From assembly GCF_001625215.2 (NCBI RefSeq), contig NC_030389.2:43637454-43701453 (forward strand): a stretch of DNA of 64,000 nucleotides. Direction: 5' to 3'. The notes below the pieces were generated by a model. That model did no database searches and was not told the origin of the DNA. It was given only the letters and a program-made list of their open reading frames with translations. Shown piece after piece: positions 35,031-46,130 of this stretch (position 1 is its first letter; every line of letters starts with the position of its first letter). Source of the DNA: Daucus carota subsp. sativus (Eukaryota; Streptophyta; Magnoliopsida; Apiales; Apiaceae). Position numbers and translations under genes: made by a program.

Positions 35031-35731
35031 CTTACTGTTTTCAGTTGAACTAGTTGCAATTGCAGTTGCAACCGTTGCAACTTTTCATTTTTATTTGCAA
35101 CTTTTGCAACCTCATTTGCAACTTTTACGGCTGCGCCGCCCAAGGTTGCAAATGAGGTTGCAAAAGTTGCAAATCGTATTTTTGAAAAAAAAAATTTATG
35201 AAAAGGTATTTTTAAAAACAATGAAAAAGATGGTAGTATTTTTAAAAAAATGATTTTACAAATGGGTATTTTTAAAAAGATCCCAAAATTCAATTGTTAA
35301 ATTTTTATTCAGAAAAAAATTAAAATAATTTATGAAACTAAATCTTTTAGGAGCATTAAAATACATGTCAAATTTTCGTCCTCCAAAGTAAACTAAGGTT
35401 AATAACGCTAAAAAGAATAATATAATGTTAATAATCAAATCCGAACCTAAGGTGAGTGACTAAAAAAAATCCGAACCTAACATTAGTGACAAAAAGGAAA
35501 AAAATTATATTTCGATGGTAAATTTCTAAACAAACAATAAGTTGGGTGGCAAAAAAATCTATTTTCCTTTTTTCAAACAGATATCGGTTAATCAAATTTG
35601 AAATGGCGTGGCGTCACATGACGTGACGTTTGATATTTTAAAATTCGTAATTGGTTAAATAAACTTGTGATATTTTGAAATTCTTTATTGATAAAACAAA
35701 TGTGAAGGTTTTCGTATTATGGTTTTTCAAT

Positions 35732-35900
35732 GGTGTGCACATGGGCACATGTTAAGCGCGGAAAATTTTGTGCTTAAATCGTTTTGATTGGTTCTCTCTC
35801 TTGATAATGGTGGATCTCTTTGCAAATACACCAACCACACCAATCAAAATCTTCGAAATACAAAAATTTCCGCGCTAAGCATGTGCCCATGGGCACACAC
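35732..35900. mobile_element. Short palindromic MITE, 169 bp
   Basis: The left end GTGTGCACATGGGCACATG pairs with the right end (CATGTGCCCATGGGCACAC). The match continues through 'aagcgcggaaa' and 'ttgattggt'. The target duplication is not clear. The core is short and non-coding. Confidence 0.75.
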
Positions 35901-36172
35901 TAGACAAACCGTTCTTATTATTATTATTATTATTGATTGAGTTAGGATAACATTTCGTACAGAAATGTCAGTATTAAAAAAATAAAACCCAAACATAATT
36001 AAGAAGAGTCTAGTCCTGCATCAATTTAGGTCGCTTACATATAAATAAATCAAATTAAAACATGTTGTCTTCTATACTATCTTAAGAGCTTTCATATTTC
36101 TTTTGAAAGCTTTCATATTTCGGAAACTTAGATATCAAATTTTTCTTTCTGATTTAAGATGTTTTAAATTTT

Positions 36173-36280
36173 TAATTAGTAATTTAATAAAATTATAGCT
36201 AATTAAATCATGATAAATGATAAATCAGATGTTATAATTAGTAATTTAATAAAATTATAACTAATTAAATCATGATATAT
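36173..36280. repeat. Tandem duplication of about 63 bp
   Basis: 'attagtaatttaataaaatt' followed by 'atarctaattaaatcatgata' occurs at 36175-36215 and again at 36238-36278. The second copy ends at the Stowaway insertion site. Confidence 0.8.
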
Positions 36281-36284
36281 GATA

Positions 36285-36925
36285 CTCCATTCGTCCCAAT
36301 GAATTGCATACAGTTTCCTTTTTGATGTCCCACCAATTGTATACGTTCCAAAAGTTATAAACTTTTATAATATAAAACATCATTACACTAGCTACTTTCT
36401 TCCGCTATCTACATCTATAATAATATAAATACAATTACACCTACTACTTTTCTCCACTATCTCAAATCTATTATTAAATATAAATAGGTCCCACCATTAT
36501 ACTCACTTTTCATCTAATTTTACTCATTTTCTACCCAATTTCTTAGGTTATGTTCACTTCATGGAATGGAATGAGGGGAGAATGGAATGAAAAATTATAT
36601 AAAAGTTTTAAGGAGATAGAAGAAAGTATGAGATAATGGTGATAAAATATGAATGTAGTTGATTTTTTTGTGAGAAAGATCGTGAAGAAACATTATGTTG
36701 AAATGGAATGAGCATTCCTTCCAAAACATGTGGGTTAGAGTTATATTTAAAATAATAAGGTTGGAATGATTGAAGGAATGAAAATTACATACATTTTCTT
36801 TGATCAACATCATTTTAGGGTACAAAATTCATTACATTCTTCCTCCATTTCATTCCCTCCAAGTGAACACAACCTTAGTCTTCGTGTCCCAACCATTTGT
36901 ATACAAATGGCTGGGACGGAGGGAG
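36285..36925. mobile_element. Stowaway MITE, split by a Harbinger MITE
   Basis: The end CTCCATTCGTCCCA at 36285 and its inverted partner (CTCCCTCCGTCCCA) at 36912-36925 are flanked by TA on both sides, the Tc1/mariner Stowaway signature. 'aattgcatacagtttc' and 'ccatttgtatac' are typical subterminal text. It is cut in two by the element at 36546-36874; without that, it would be about 310 bp. Confidence 0.9.
36546..36874. mobile_element. PIF/Harbinger-type MITE, 329 bp
   Basis: Ends GGTTATGTTCACTT and (inverted) GGTTGTGTTCACTT, with subterminal 'ggaatggaatga' and 'cattccattcc'-like text. Flanked by a TTA duplication (36543-36545 and 36875-36877), as PIF/Harbinger elements make. It sits inside the Stowaway element, so it is the younger of the two. 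Confidence 0.88.
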
Positions 36926-37251
36926 TATGATTTAATTCGAGATGATGTTGTGTGTTATGTCATTTTTCTTAAGAGTAAATTTTAGAATGTTAAATGAAGA
37001 TTATTAAATGTCGTTATGCGACCTTGTTACTTGCTAGGTGAGAAGTTGTTTATAAGTAAAACATTTTCTCAATTTTCATATTTGTTTTTTTTTAATATTT
37101 AAACTTATTAAATATGAAAAATTGAAACAATTCTATACATCATTGAAGTCAAATTTCAAAAAAGAATAAACTAGTAAAAGAAGATCACTTGTATTTTAAA
37201 ATGAAGATCTTCCCCTCATTCAATACCAAACCAACAAGTATATTCAAGACT

Positions 37252-39745
37252 TTAAGAAGCTGCCAAGAGTAATACAAAAACAAACATCAATACACCTATA
37301 GGTTTCTTTGATGCCCCAGAACTAACCTTCTTATTAGTACTAATTGGTAGTATCATGATTTCAAATTTGCACTCTGGAGTTGATGGATCACTAGTAGTGA
37401 CCACCGAAAGATTTGGAAACTTACAGGCAGTCTCGAGCTGGTTCTGCTGCTGGTAGTATTTGTTAAAAGCATACGATATGTTCCCACGTTCATCAAGATT
37501 TGCACAAGATGATCCGTATTCCAGGCTAGTACAATCTGCGTTTTCACAAGCGTAGCTCACACTAGCTGCAATCCCTGAATCATCAAGACTTGCTGAGGAT
37601 GACATGACACACCATTTCTTTGAGAGGTACTGAACATTGGTTGCTGGTACTAGGCCTTTTCCTGCTGTTCCAAGTTTGAGATCATATTTAGGTGTGCCAT
37701 CAAAGTAGAAAATTCCCCAATGCCGCTCAAAGTTACCTGGTTGGATGCTCTTTGCATCCTCGTCGATGAGGCTGAATAAATAGGCATCTATAGGGCCTGG
37801 TTTCATAGGAGTACCTTTGGTCATATGTGACATGAAGCCTTGGTTGAATCTCTGAGCATACTTGAGGTTTGCATTACCATTGCCATCAGTGGGCCACCCG
37901 ATCTCTCCAACTATGATCGACATGTTTCCATACCCGTTTTTCTGGAGGGCCCAGACAAGTGTGTCATAATTTGCATCAAATACATTGTCATAAACCAGGC
38001 CATTGTCAGTAATAGGGGATGGATAGCCGTCGAAGAAGGCATAGTCAACAGGGAAGTTGGCGTCGTTATAGAGGCTTATAAAGGGGTATATGTTGACAGT
38101 AAAAGGGCCCAAGTTATCACTCAAGAACTTGACAATTTTTAGCATGAGGTCATGAATGTCAGGTCGGAAATCACCAGTAGATGGCATGTCGGTTGAGCTT
38201 TGGTACACATCAGCGTTTAGAGGGACAGTCACTTTCACCTGATTAGCAAGACCAGCCTTTATCAGAGCAGCCTGAATATTTTGGAGGGCAGGTAAAGTTG
38301 TATCAAGAAACGTTCCGTTGAATGCAGCAAGGAATGGTTCATTTCCAACTGCAACATACCTTTCAGAGGACATTGAGAACAGTCAGTTAAGGGAAGAATC
38401 AGCATTTCATATGCTAGCTGAGACATTTGTATGATACATATAGTAGGATATGCTTCGAAGAACTACAGACACAGCAAACATTACATGGGAATACAATTCA
38501 GACAGCTTAACGGAGATTTATAATTGTTAGACTGTATGTAAACGTTTACTTAACAAATCTCAGAAGTCAATTTCTCTGCACTTCTGTATCATCTAAAATT
38601 CGACAGGTTTACTTGTGTAGATGTAAAACAATCTGGTAATTAACGCATATGATAGCATCCTGTTGTAAACCAGAGGGAGAAAACTACTCGCTACATTATA
38701 ACTTCACATCAGAGTTTCAGTGTAATAATCTACTGAAACATCAGAGTTTCAGTGTAATAATCTGATAAATTTCAGTTCTGGAATCGAATAAAGGACAATT
38801 GCAAATAGCCATCAAGCAGATATGGGTAAGTAATCATATCCCACATGGTATTAAATACTTCAACTCTATTTCATGGACCACAAAGAACTCCTAGCCTGAT
38901 ACACATATCTGGTAGGCTACACATAACATTTATATCGTATACATCTCAAATTAGAACTGCCACCAATAATAGCGCGATCACAATAGATTGTCTATATTTT
39001 ATTTTTCAATATGCATATAATATCTGCCGGCATGACCAACACTTATCAACAAAGATTACAAATTAAATTATTCGCTTAAAATAAAATGCAAGCATCATTA
39101 CCATTAAATTACTGAAAGTCGGTAGATGATTTGGCTCCACTAAACCACAGTTTAAATTGTTTACACTTATCACAATATAGTTCATATCATCAAATAACAC
39201 TCAAACATACCAAACAAGCACCAAACATCAAGTCACCATATCATCAGACCAGAATAAAGTTCAATTACCACTTGGCATCAAATTAGTACTTGAAAGACAC
39301 CCGAAAGAAAGAATCTCATCAAATCAAACACGAAACCGCACGAAAGAAAATCTAAAAGATTGAATGAATGATGAGCAAACATGTACCTAATGTTGACACT
39401 GTTGGAGGAGATATGAGTGGAGACATTCTTGGCAACCCAATTTTCAGCAGCAGAGACACTATTAGCCAAAGAATAAAGCATTTCATTAGGAATCCCAACC
39501 ATGACTTCCAATCCAGAGCCTTTAAGAGCACTCAAAGTGACAGAATCTGCATCAAACAGCTTCACTTTCTGGAACCCATTGTCCTTAAGAAGCTTCACAG
39601 TAGTTGATAACTCTAGTGGATGTGTGGCTTGTGTTCCCCAATTAGCTCCAATGCCATTCACAACACTAGCCACCCAAAAAGCCCATAAAAACACAGCACC
39701 AATCATCATCTCATGATTGCTTCTTGGACATGAATGCACACCCAT
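37252..39745 (-). CDS. GPI-anchored beta-1,3-glucanase (GH17 + X8), 488 aa
   Basis: Two exons on minus, 39387-39745 and 37252-38359, join in phase (CAACATTAG|...|GTATGTTGC). The enzyme hydrolyses 1,3-beta-glucan (callose) at the cell surface. The signal segment is at about residues 15-31, with MM at 13-14 a likely alternative start. The GH17 barrel begins [13 protein letters not shown]. The acid/base Glu127 is in VAVGNEPF, and the nucleophile Glu272 is in [10 protein letters not shown]. An X8/CBM43 callose-binding module with its Cys pattern ([25 protein letters not shown]) covers about 369-450. A hydrophobic tail ([14 protein letters not shown]) fits a GPI signal. This makes it a plasmodesmal or wall glucanase of the E13L/PdBG class. 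A piece of exon 1 has been copied to 43300-43415. The intron (38360-39386) has a 38-bp tandem duplication near 38700-38765. Confidence 0.94.
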
Positions 39746-40049
39746 GTCCTAAAAACACACCAAATCTTGAAAATAGTCCTGTCCCAAAAAATCTGTCACA
39801 TGAAAAAAAAAAAAAAAACCCACCAAGAATCAGAATGATCATGTCCTGCACAACTCAAAAAAAAAAACTTATGTAACATGTTGAAAAACTCACTCTTTAA
39901 AGATGGCTGTGCCAAGACAAAAGAGAAAACAAGAAAATAAATCTTGGACAATACTTGTAATAATCTTGAAGACTAAAAGACAGCTAAAAGGCTAAAACCC
40001 AGAGGTGGTTTATGTAATAGAGTTGGAGAATGCAAGGGGTTGTTGTGTT

Positions 40050-41880
40050 TAATGTAATGAAATTGATTTGGCCAAGTTGATATTTTAAAACGAGAATATT
40101 AGTAGTGTAATTATGAACAAAATGTGGGGAAATTGTTTGTTAGTGAAAAAAAGAATGAGGTTTTGGACCAAAAATTCCTCTGAATATGCAGAGTGGAGTA
40201 GCAAAAACAAGAAAGTACAAACAACTCTGACACTCTGCACTGGGGGAAGATCCAACTAAGATTGAATTTGAACGTAAAAGACAAAAGTATACCAAGTTAC
40301 CAAGATAACGGAAAAGACAAACACCAAATACGTTTGGTGCCAAACGGTTTCACAACAAAGTTTTTAAAAAATAATTACAATATTATATATATTCATGAAA
40401 ATCTTAAATACATGTTAAGTAATTTAAAAAATTGTACAAAAATGAAAGAGATGAAGAGTGTTAAGTTATTTAAAAAATCGTACAAAAATGAGACAGACGA
40501 AGAGGTTAGATTTAAAGATTTTGGAAGATATTATTATACAAGGGTCGGTTGGTTCATCGAGCTAGCAATATTTTGGATATTCTGAATCTGATTTTTTGGA
40601 TTTGAATATTGATTTAATTATATATATTTATATATATATAATACTCTATTTTATAATTTTATATATGATTTTATATATTATACAATATATTAGATTATAT
40701 ATAATATACTTATATATTATTTTTTATATACTAAACATCATCCGATATACATGTTATTGCATAATGTTTAGAATATATATTTATCTTTAAACTAAAAAAT
40801 GACCAATAATAAATTCAATAGAATTAAACTATATTATAATTCAAACGGGTGATACGGTGAAGAAGATATTTTCTAGTGATAAATATTGTTAATTGGATCG
40901 ATGAATAAAATATTAGCTATACATATATAGAACAGACTTATATTTTAGTACAATGGTTGAAAACGGAATATTAGAATTCATCACCCGCAATGCTCCATGT
41001 GAAGTGTTCAATTTCGAATGGTTGTAATATTTATAATTATATATATTTTCGGATTTCTGGTTCGGGTTCGGATATCCAATCCAAATTTTTTTGGAGTTTT
41101 AATCCAAAATTCATTAGATCGAGTTCGGGTGTTTTTGGGATTGGGTTAGATTCATGTATGAAAAAAATTTCGGATTTTGATATGTATATAACTATACAAG
41201 ACCCGATTGCCATCCCTAGCGAGAATCGGTGTATGATCTAAACTCATAAACTAATTTATTTTTGATTATAAGTTGAAATTCGTAAATTTAAAGCCCGGCT
41301 CAATATCACGAGACATAAAATATATGGCTTTCTTGTCAAAAAGTTGATTTCTTTCGCAATAAAAAATGCCGATATCTTCATAATACAGAGACACCTGGAG
41401 AAAATAATTGGCAAGTCAAAGAAGACATGTTTAATATTTCATCCTAGTGGGACATAAAAAAAATTGAGTGTACAGTACTACAGTCTTAAAAAAAAGGAAT
41501 TTAAAGCATGCAAAAAGAAAAAGATTTTAGTGATGGCACTGATGGGTGAAGTGTTGAACACTTATTCAATCATCTTTTTCAGGTTTTGGCTTATAGCCTT
41601 ATACTACTGCTTTACTACAATTATTCATTCTCTTTTTTAAGTTTTTGTTCATGTCATAGTTTGGTTTCGAACTATTAGAACTCAAAAAGGTGATAGCCGA
41701 TTATAAAATTGAAGCCATTTTCATTATTGATGGCTATAGCTTTGATTGTGTTTTTAAACATCGGCTGTATTCCACTTATTTTGGATACAAATAAAGGTAA
41801 AATATAATTGGGTGGAAAAAGTGGTTAAAAAATAGGATTGTTATAGGAGCAGTAGAGTTGAGTCTGGTTTCCCATAAATC
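40050..41880. other. Spacer, AT-rich, no gene
   Basis: Upstream of the glucanase. 40596-40790 is almost pure A/T with TA runs. 41045-41120 has 'ggttcgggttcggatatcc' repeats like those at 21300 and 46650. Open frames here are low-complexity and not believed. Confidence 0.5.
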
Positions 41881-41883
41881 ATA

Positions 41884-42129
41884 GGGGCTGTTTGGGAACA
41901 ACTTTTAAGCCAATTTCTGGGTTTATAAGTTAGAAGCACTTATTTCGTACCGTTTGTGTAAAAAGTCAAGAAGTACTTATAAAAAGTTAGGAATGCTAGC
42001 TTTTGTTTCAGGGTTTCTACTTATTTCCCAAACACTTTAATCACTTATAAGTCTTAACTTGCTTCTAACTTCTACTCCACTTTTTTATTTTAAGCAAAAA
42101 GCACTTATTTTAAACTCACCCAAACGGCC
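41884..42129. mobile_element. MITE with GGGGCTGTTTGGG ends, 246 bp
   Basis: Left end GGGGCTGTTTGGG, right end (inverted) GGCCGTTTGGG; flanked by TCATA on both sides (41879-41883 and 42130-42134). Internal 'ttataagttagaagcactta' text is shared with 20630-20851. It looks hAT-like, but the visible duplication is only 5 bp. Confidence 0.75.
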
Positions 42130-42137
42130 TCATAGTA

Positions 42138-42408
42138 CTCCCTCCGTTTTTTAATATTTTTTTTAATATTTTTTCTGTTTGTCTTTATCACGTTTGCCGA
42201 CACGCACTTTTGATCATTAATATCTTTAATTTCGTATTAGTATTAAATATAAAACCTTTACCATATTAAAGTACTCATGAATACGAATCCAACAAGATCA
42301 CTCACGACTACATTTAGTTTTATAGATTGGATGTAGATTAGTAATTTGTCTCATGTTATGAATATTCTCGACATTTCAAACGGAAAAAGTAAATAGAAAC
42401 GAAGGGAG
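42138..42408. mobile_element. Stowaway-type MITE, 271 bp
   Basis: CTCCCTCCGTTTT after TA at left, inverted CTCCCTTCGTTTC before TA at right (42409-42410). It begins 8 bp after the preceding MITE. No coding sequence. Confidence 0.85.
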
Positions 42409-43299
42409 TAACAGTAATGAAAGAATAAAGCGAGAAACAAGGGAACAAAAGCAGCATTTGCTTGCTTACGTTAACAACCACCCCTGGGAGAGTATCTACT
42501 TTACTTCGTTGCCTTGCACTCCAGTGCCCTCTTTCCACTCGCAAACACGCTCTCCATATAACGTGCATGTATAACAATAACCCATGTGTCGTAACTCATC
42601 TCGGTTAACTTAAACTCGACTCAGTTTTTATATCAAGTTCAAATTCGAGTCGAAAAATGTGTTTGATGAATTTGCAAATTTAGTTATAATCGATAGGAAG
42701 GATTATCAGACAAATTAAACTCAAACCCAGTAATCATAAAACTCCGACTTTTATTTATATTTTTGAAGAATAAAAATATGCATGCATTATGCTCAACCAA
42801 ATCAGATTGAAGACGTTCGAGGTATTTCTCATATATAGATCAACAAAGAATGAATTTTATGTGGATCTTAGTTTTACTTGTCATTAATAGATCAAAATTA
42901 CCGAAGCAAACATTTTAACCTCTCATTATCACGTTAAGTTATCTTAAGTCATAGCCTACAATTTTAAACTCAACCAAACAATCACACAGTCAGACCTGAA
43001 AGCGATTGCTGATATATTTCAATTTATTATGGATTCGAATGAATTTAAATGAACTCGAACTTTCTCTATATCCAATTTGCTGTCACAGTGTGGTTCACAT
43101 AAGGTGTAAGCATAGCTGCTGCTATCAGGTTCCAAGGTTCCAAGGTGAAACCTGATACTTAAATGTTTATTGTAATAGGTACTGTAGTTTCCTCTTGTAC
43201 CTGGTTTGCAGTCTTTTTGCTTCGAATACTGCAAAATATATTGTATGACTACATCCCGCGTTCTGCTGATGTGGGAGGCCTGTATACTGGGCACGAAAT

Positions 43300-43415
43300 A
43301 TTGTATCCATGCAGAGACACTATTAGCCAAAGAATAAAGCATTTCATTAGGAATCCCAACCATGACTTCCATTACAAAGCCTTTAAGAGCGGTCAAAGTG
43401 ACAGAATCTGGTTTT
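43300..43415 (-). pseudogene. Copied fragment of glucanase exon 1
   Basis: About 105 bp match 39440-39555 almost base for base. They encode [30 protein letters not shown], where the parent has [14 protein letters not shown]. Both borders end abruptly and no catalytic region is present. It lies in a 156-codon open frame (43019-43489) that joins it to unrelated sequence. On its right, 43420-43498 resembles the end of the GGGGCTGTTTGGG MITE type (inverted 'ggagcctgtttgtcccggctt', 'taagttagaagcc'). Confidence 0.85.
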
Positions 43416-44057
43416 AAGTCGGCTTCTAACTTATTACACAAACATATATTTTTCAGCTTAAAATTGGAAACAGCTTTAAGCCGGGACAAACAGGCTCCTT
43501 GTCGATCACCGTATTATCTGCTATAGTATTATTATATATTATATTTTGTTATTTAAGATATAACTAGCTCAGAGATGCATCGTTATGATTATAAAATAGA
43601 GCCTCAGTAAGCCATGTGCTTGAACTATTATGATTTAATAGCTCATGATCTTATTTACAAATTGTGCACCAGTGAAATATCGCTCCTCACAGTTCACAAA
43701 GTATGTTGCGTGAGATATATAACATAAAATATGTTACCATACATATCTTGTAATACATTAGACAAAAAGGCACAAGCCATTACGCAGAGTGAGTCGCATA
43801 AAAAGGAGAAGAGCAGTTTCATATTAACATGACACTAATATATAAGAACTAGGGGATGAAATGTTTCACAGAAATATATATTAAACATAACATCATTGAA
43901 TAAAGTAAAACTGGTGATTCTTTGCAACTTTGAAATCCAATTCACTAAACGAATTAAAAAAAAATTGCCGCTTTTGTGATGCACTGCGAGTCTGCAAACA
44001 GTTTTTACCAACTTTGCATATTATTTCAGTTATAAATATATAAAAACAGTGACATAC

Positions 44058-45880
44058 CTGAGTACGTTGGTGACCTGCATATCCAGGAGCCTGATGCTGA
44101 ATATTTCAACATATAAAAGGGTAAGCAAACATAAGTCAAATGAGCAAAAATTGTGTGTGTGTGTGTGTGTTTCAAGAAGCATAGATCTAAGTTCATATTC
44201 TCTTCAAGAGAACTCACTGAAGAAGATTGAGAGGGCTGTTGCAATTGTGGTGTATCATGTGATGATTCATTTTTCTTCAGATAGCAAGAAAACTTTGCTT
44301 TCACCAGTTGTACTGTTGTAGTAGTATTTGAATCCTTCGGGAGAGGTATGTTCTGTCCAGTTACACTTCAAAGGAACTGTTGTGTGTGTCATTTCAGGAA
44401 TAACTGAAGGTGCAGTTGCAGCAGAAGGACCATCTGCAACCAAAGGAATGGCCTTACTGCTGGCACTCGTCTGTGGAGTCGTTCCATCCCATGAGGTCTG
44501 GAGGAAAATATCACATCAAGATTTGGTGGAAATGAAACAAACTTGGGTGCAGTTCAGTTATATGGTTGGTAGCTTAAGATGTTGTAAAGTGAATATAAGA
44601 AGCCATAGGGGGAAAATGTCCAAAAAATTATAAGCTTATAAATACATCAGTAGTTTAAGAACATCAAATAGGATGTCATTCAATTACTAAAATTTAATAC
44701 ATCCAACGTAAATCAATAACACTCACATAACACTATCTGTTTCACTCAAGCAACCATGAGCAGTAGAATCAATAACACTGACACGAGATGAATCGCTACA
44801 ACTTGAGCCTACAAACACAGTAACACTGCTTTTAAGGGGTCATTTGGCAAATCTGAATGTAAATATCTGAATGATTAAAATTTCTGAATGATTAATAATA
44901 TGAATGAGTAATGAATAATATCATTTGATAAAAAAACTCGTAATATCTTCTGAACAATATATATATATTTATCGTCAATAATTTCAATTAAAGATATATG
45001 TTTAAGTTCTATCATAAGTCATAACTATCACATATATAACAATTAAAAAAAGTAAAATTTAAATTCTATTTATATAATTTTAAAAATTACTTATTTATTA
45101 TTAAATTTTGTTTTCAACTATGGGAATATATAATATAATTAATCGTAATAAATTTATAAATTATGTGTATTAAATTTCTAAATAAAAGTCATAATAAATA
45201 TATAAAATACTGAGTAATTAACTATGTCCAAAAAATAATAAGAAAAAAGATTACTATGAAACATAGTAGCAATAGACCGGAATGTACACAGTTAACACAT
45301 GTTACACAGCAGGTGAATGATTAAGCCGGAAATTTTCTCCCGAATCGGTCAGCACAAAATGAATCTTTCAGAAGCTGAATTTGTTTAGACAAACAAGCTG
45401 AGCGCTTCAACAATCTTTCATTCAGCCTCGTTAAGCCGGTTAAGCTCTAAACAAATGACCCCTAACTATTTTAACAGATAACAAAACATAAAAAAGCTCG
45501 CATAAATCAAATAAGTACAATTAAATGATTTAATTATTAACACAAACATAATCAAATCACATAGCTACAAAAATACAAAATTCGTATAGCATCAACAGGC
45601 AAAACTCACATAACTGATAAACACTTTGATAAAATCACATTATCAACTAATAGTCACATATTGAACTCATAATTACAAAATCATTACTTTGATAAATTAT
45701 ATTACTCGTAAACGCCGCAATCATAACAACATTACGATCTTCTAACTACGAAAATATAAGTAAAAAACACAAAATCAAACTCATTAATACAATTGAAACA
45801 AATACAGTTAGCTACAGATGAGATTATAAAGAGGATGTACCTTGATTATCACTAATTTTTATCAAATCCGTCGAAATCAT
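44058..45880 (-). pseudogene. WW-domain gene or gene remnant
   Basis: Exon-like pieces run on minus. 45841-45880 (ATG, then ISTDLIKISDNQ) has a good donor. 44727-44808 has SSCSDSSRVSVIDSTAHGC. About 44297-44497 has TSWDGTTPQTS and the WW-domain half NWTEHTSPEGFKYYYNSTTG. 44058-44096 has HQAPGYAGHQRTQ. The WW sequence should continue with a second Trp and KPEE, which I cannot find. The second and third pieces do not join in phase, so the gene is probably broken or an exon is missed. A 5' UTR-like stretch extends to about 46130. A Harbinger MITE lies in the first intron. The WW half resembles that of plant RNA-processing proteins such as FCA, but that identity is weak. Confidence 0.45.
44836..45462. 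mobile_element. PIF/Harbinger-type MITE, 627 bp
   Basis: Ends GGGGTCATTTGGCAAATC and (inverted) GGGGTCATTTGTTTAGAG, with TAA duplications at 44833-44835 and 45463-45465. The middle is AT-rich; 'tgaatgattaa' repeats near the left and 'ctttcattcagc' near the right give further inverted text. It lies in the first intron of the WW-domain gene. Confidence 0.87.
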
Positions 45881-46130
45881 GCTGAAATTTTGATTTTCAA
45901 ACAAGCAAAACAGCTTCGACGAAATCAATGATGTTAACGAGATGATCGACGAAATACAGAGCCTCTGGTATCTGAAATTCTGATACAGCCTCTAGTCTTT
46001 GATAATCGAAGAGAAACACAAGGAAAATTAGCGAGATACAGCTTCGCAAATAGAGTTACAGCCCAGTAGAGAGATACAACTTCGCAGAGAGATACAAACT
46101 ACAGAGAGTGACAACAGAATGGATCAGTGA

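Larger units (their letters stand above)
34294..35284. mobile_element. Inner Mutator-like element with GTTGCA array, 991 bp
   Basis: Flanked by an exact 9-bp repeat AAAATTCAA (34285-34293 and 35285-35293). The ends GGGAAATCT and (inverted) GGGATCTTT are followed by inverted blocks of 'tacaaaaatactac' and 'tttgcaacttttgcaacctcatttgcaac' type. The interior holds a near-perfect palindrome (34483-34617) and a GTTGCA minisatellite (34749-35030). It encodes no transposase. Related scraps lie at 1165-1380 and 21950-22200. Confidence 0.88.
33620..35568. mobile_element. Mutator-like element with very long inverted ends, 1949 bp
   Basis: Ends GAGAAAATAGATTTTTTTGCC and its inverted partner pair over roughly 170 bp, through 'caacttattrtttgtttagaaatttacca' and 'aatgttaggttyggatttt'. 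A 9-bp direct repeat TTTTTCAAA flanks it (33611-33619 and 35569-35577). The element encodes no transposase and hosts a second element at 34294-35284. It lies about 1.3 kb downstream of BRCA2. Confidence 0.88.

Noticed and set aside
34698-35253. Open frames of 60-135 codons on both strands over the GTTGCA array
   Set aside because: They are pure low-complexity Leu-Gln or Cys-Asn repeats made by the minisatellite, open in several frames at once.
40596-40790. Ile/Tyr-rich open frame
   Set aside because: Encoded by near-pure AT repeats.
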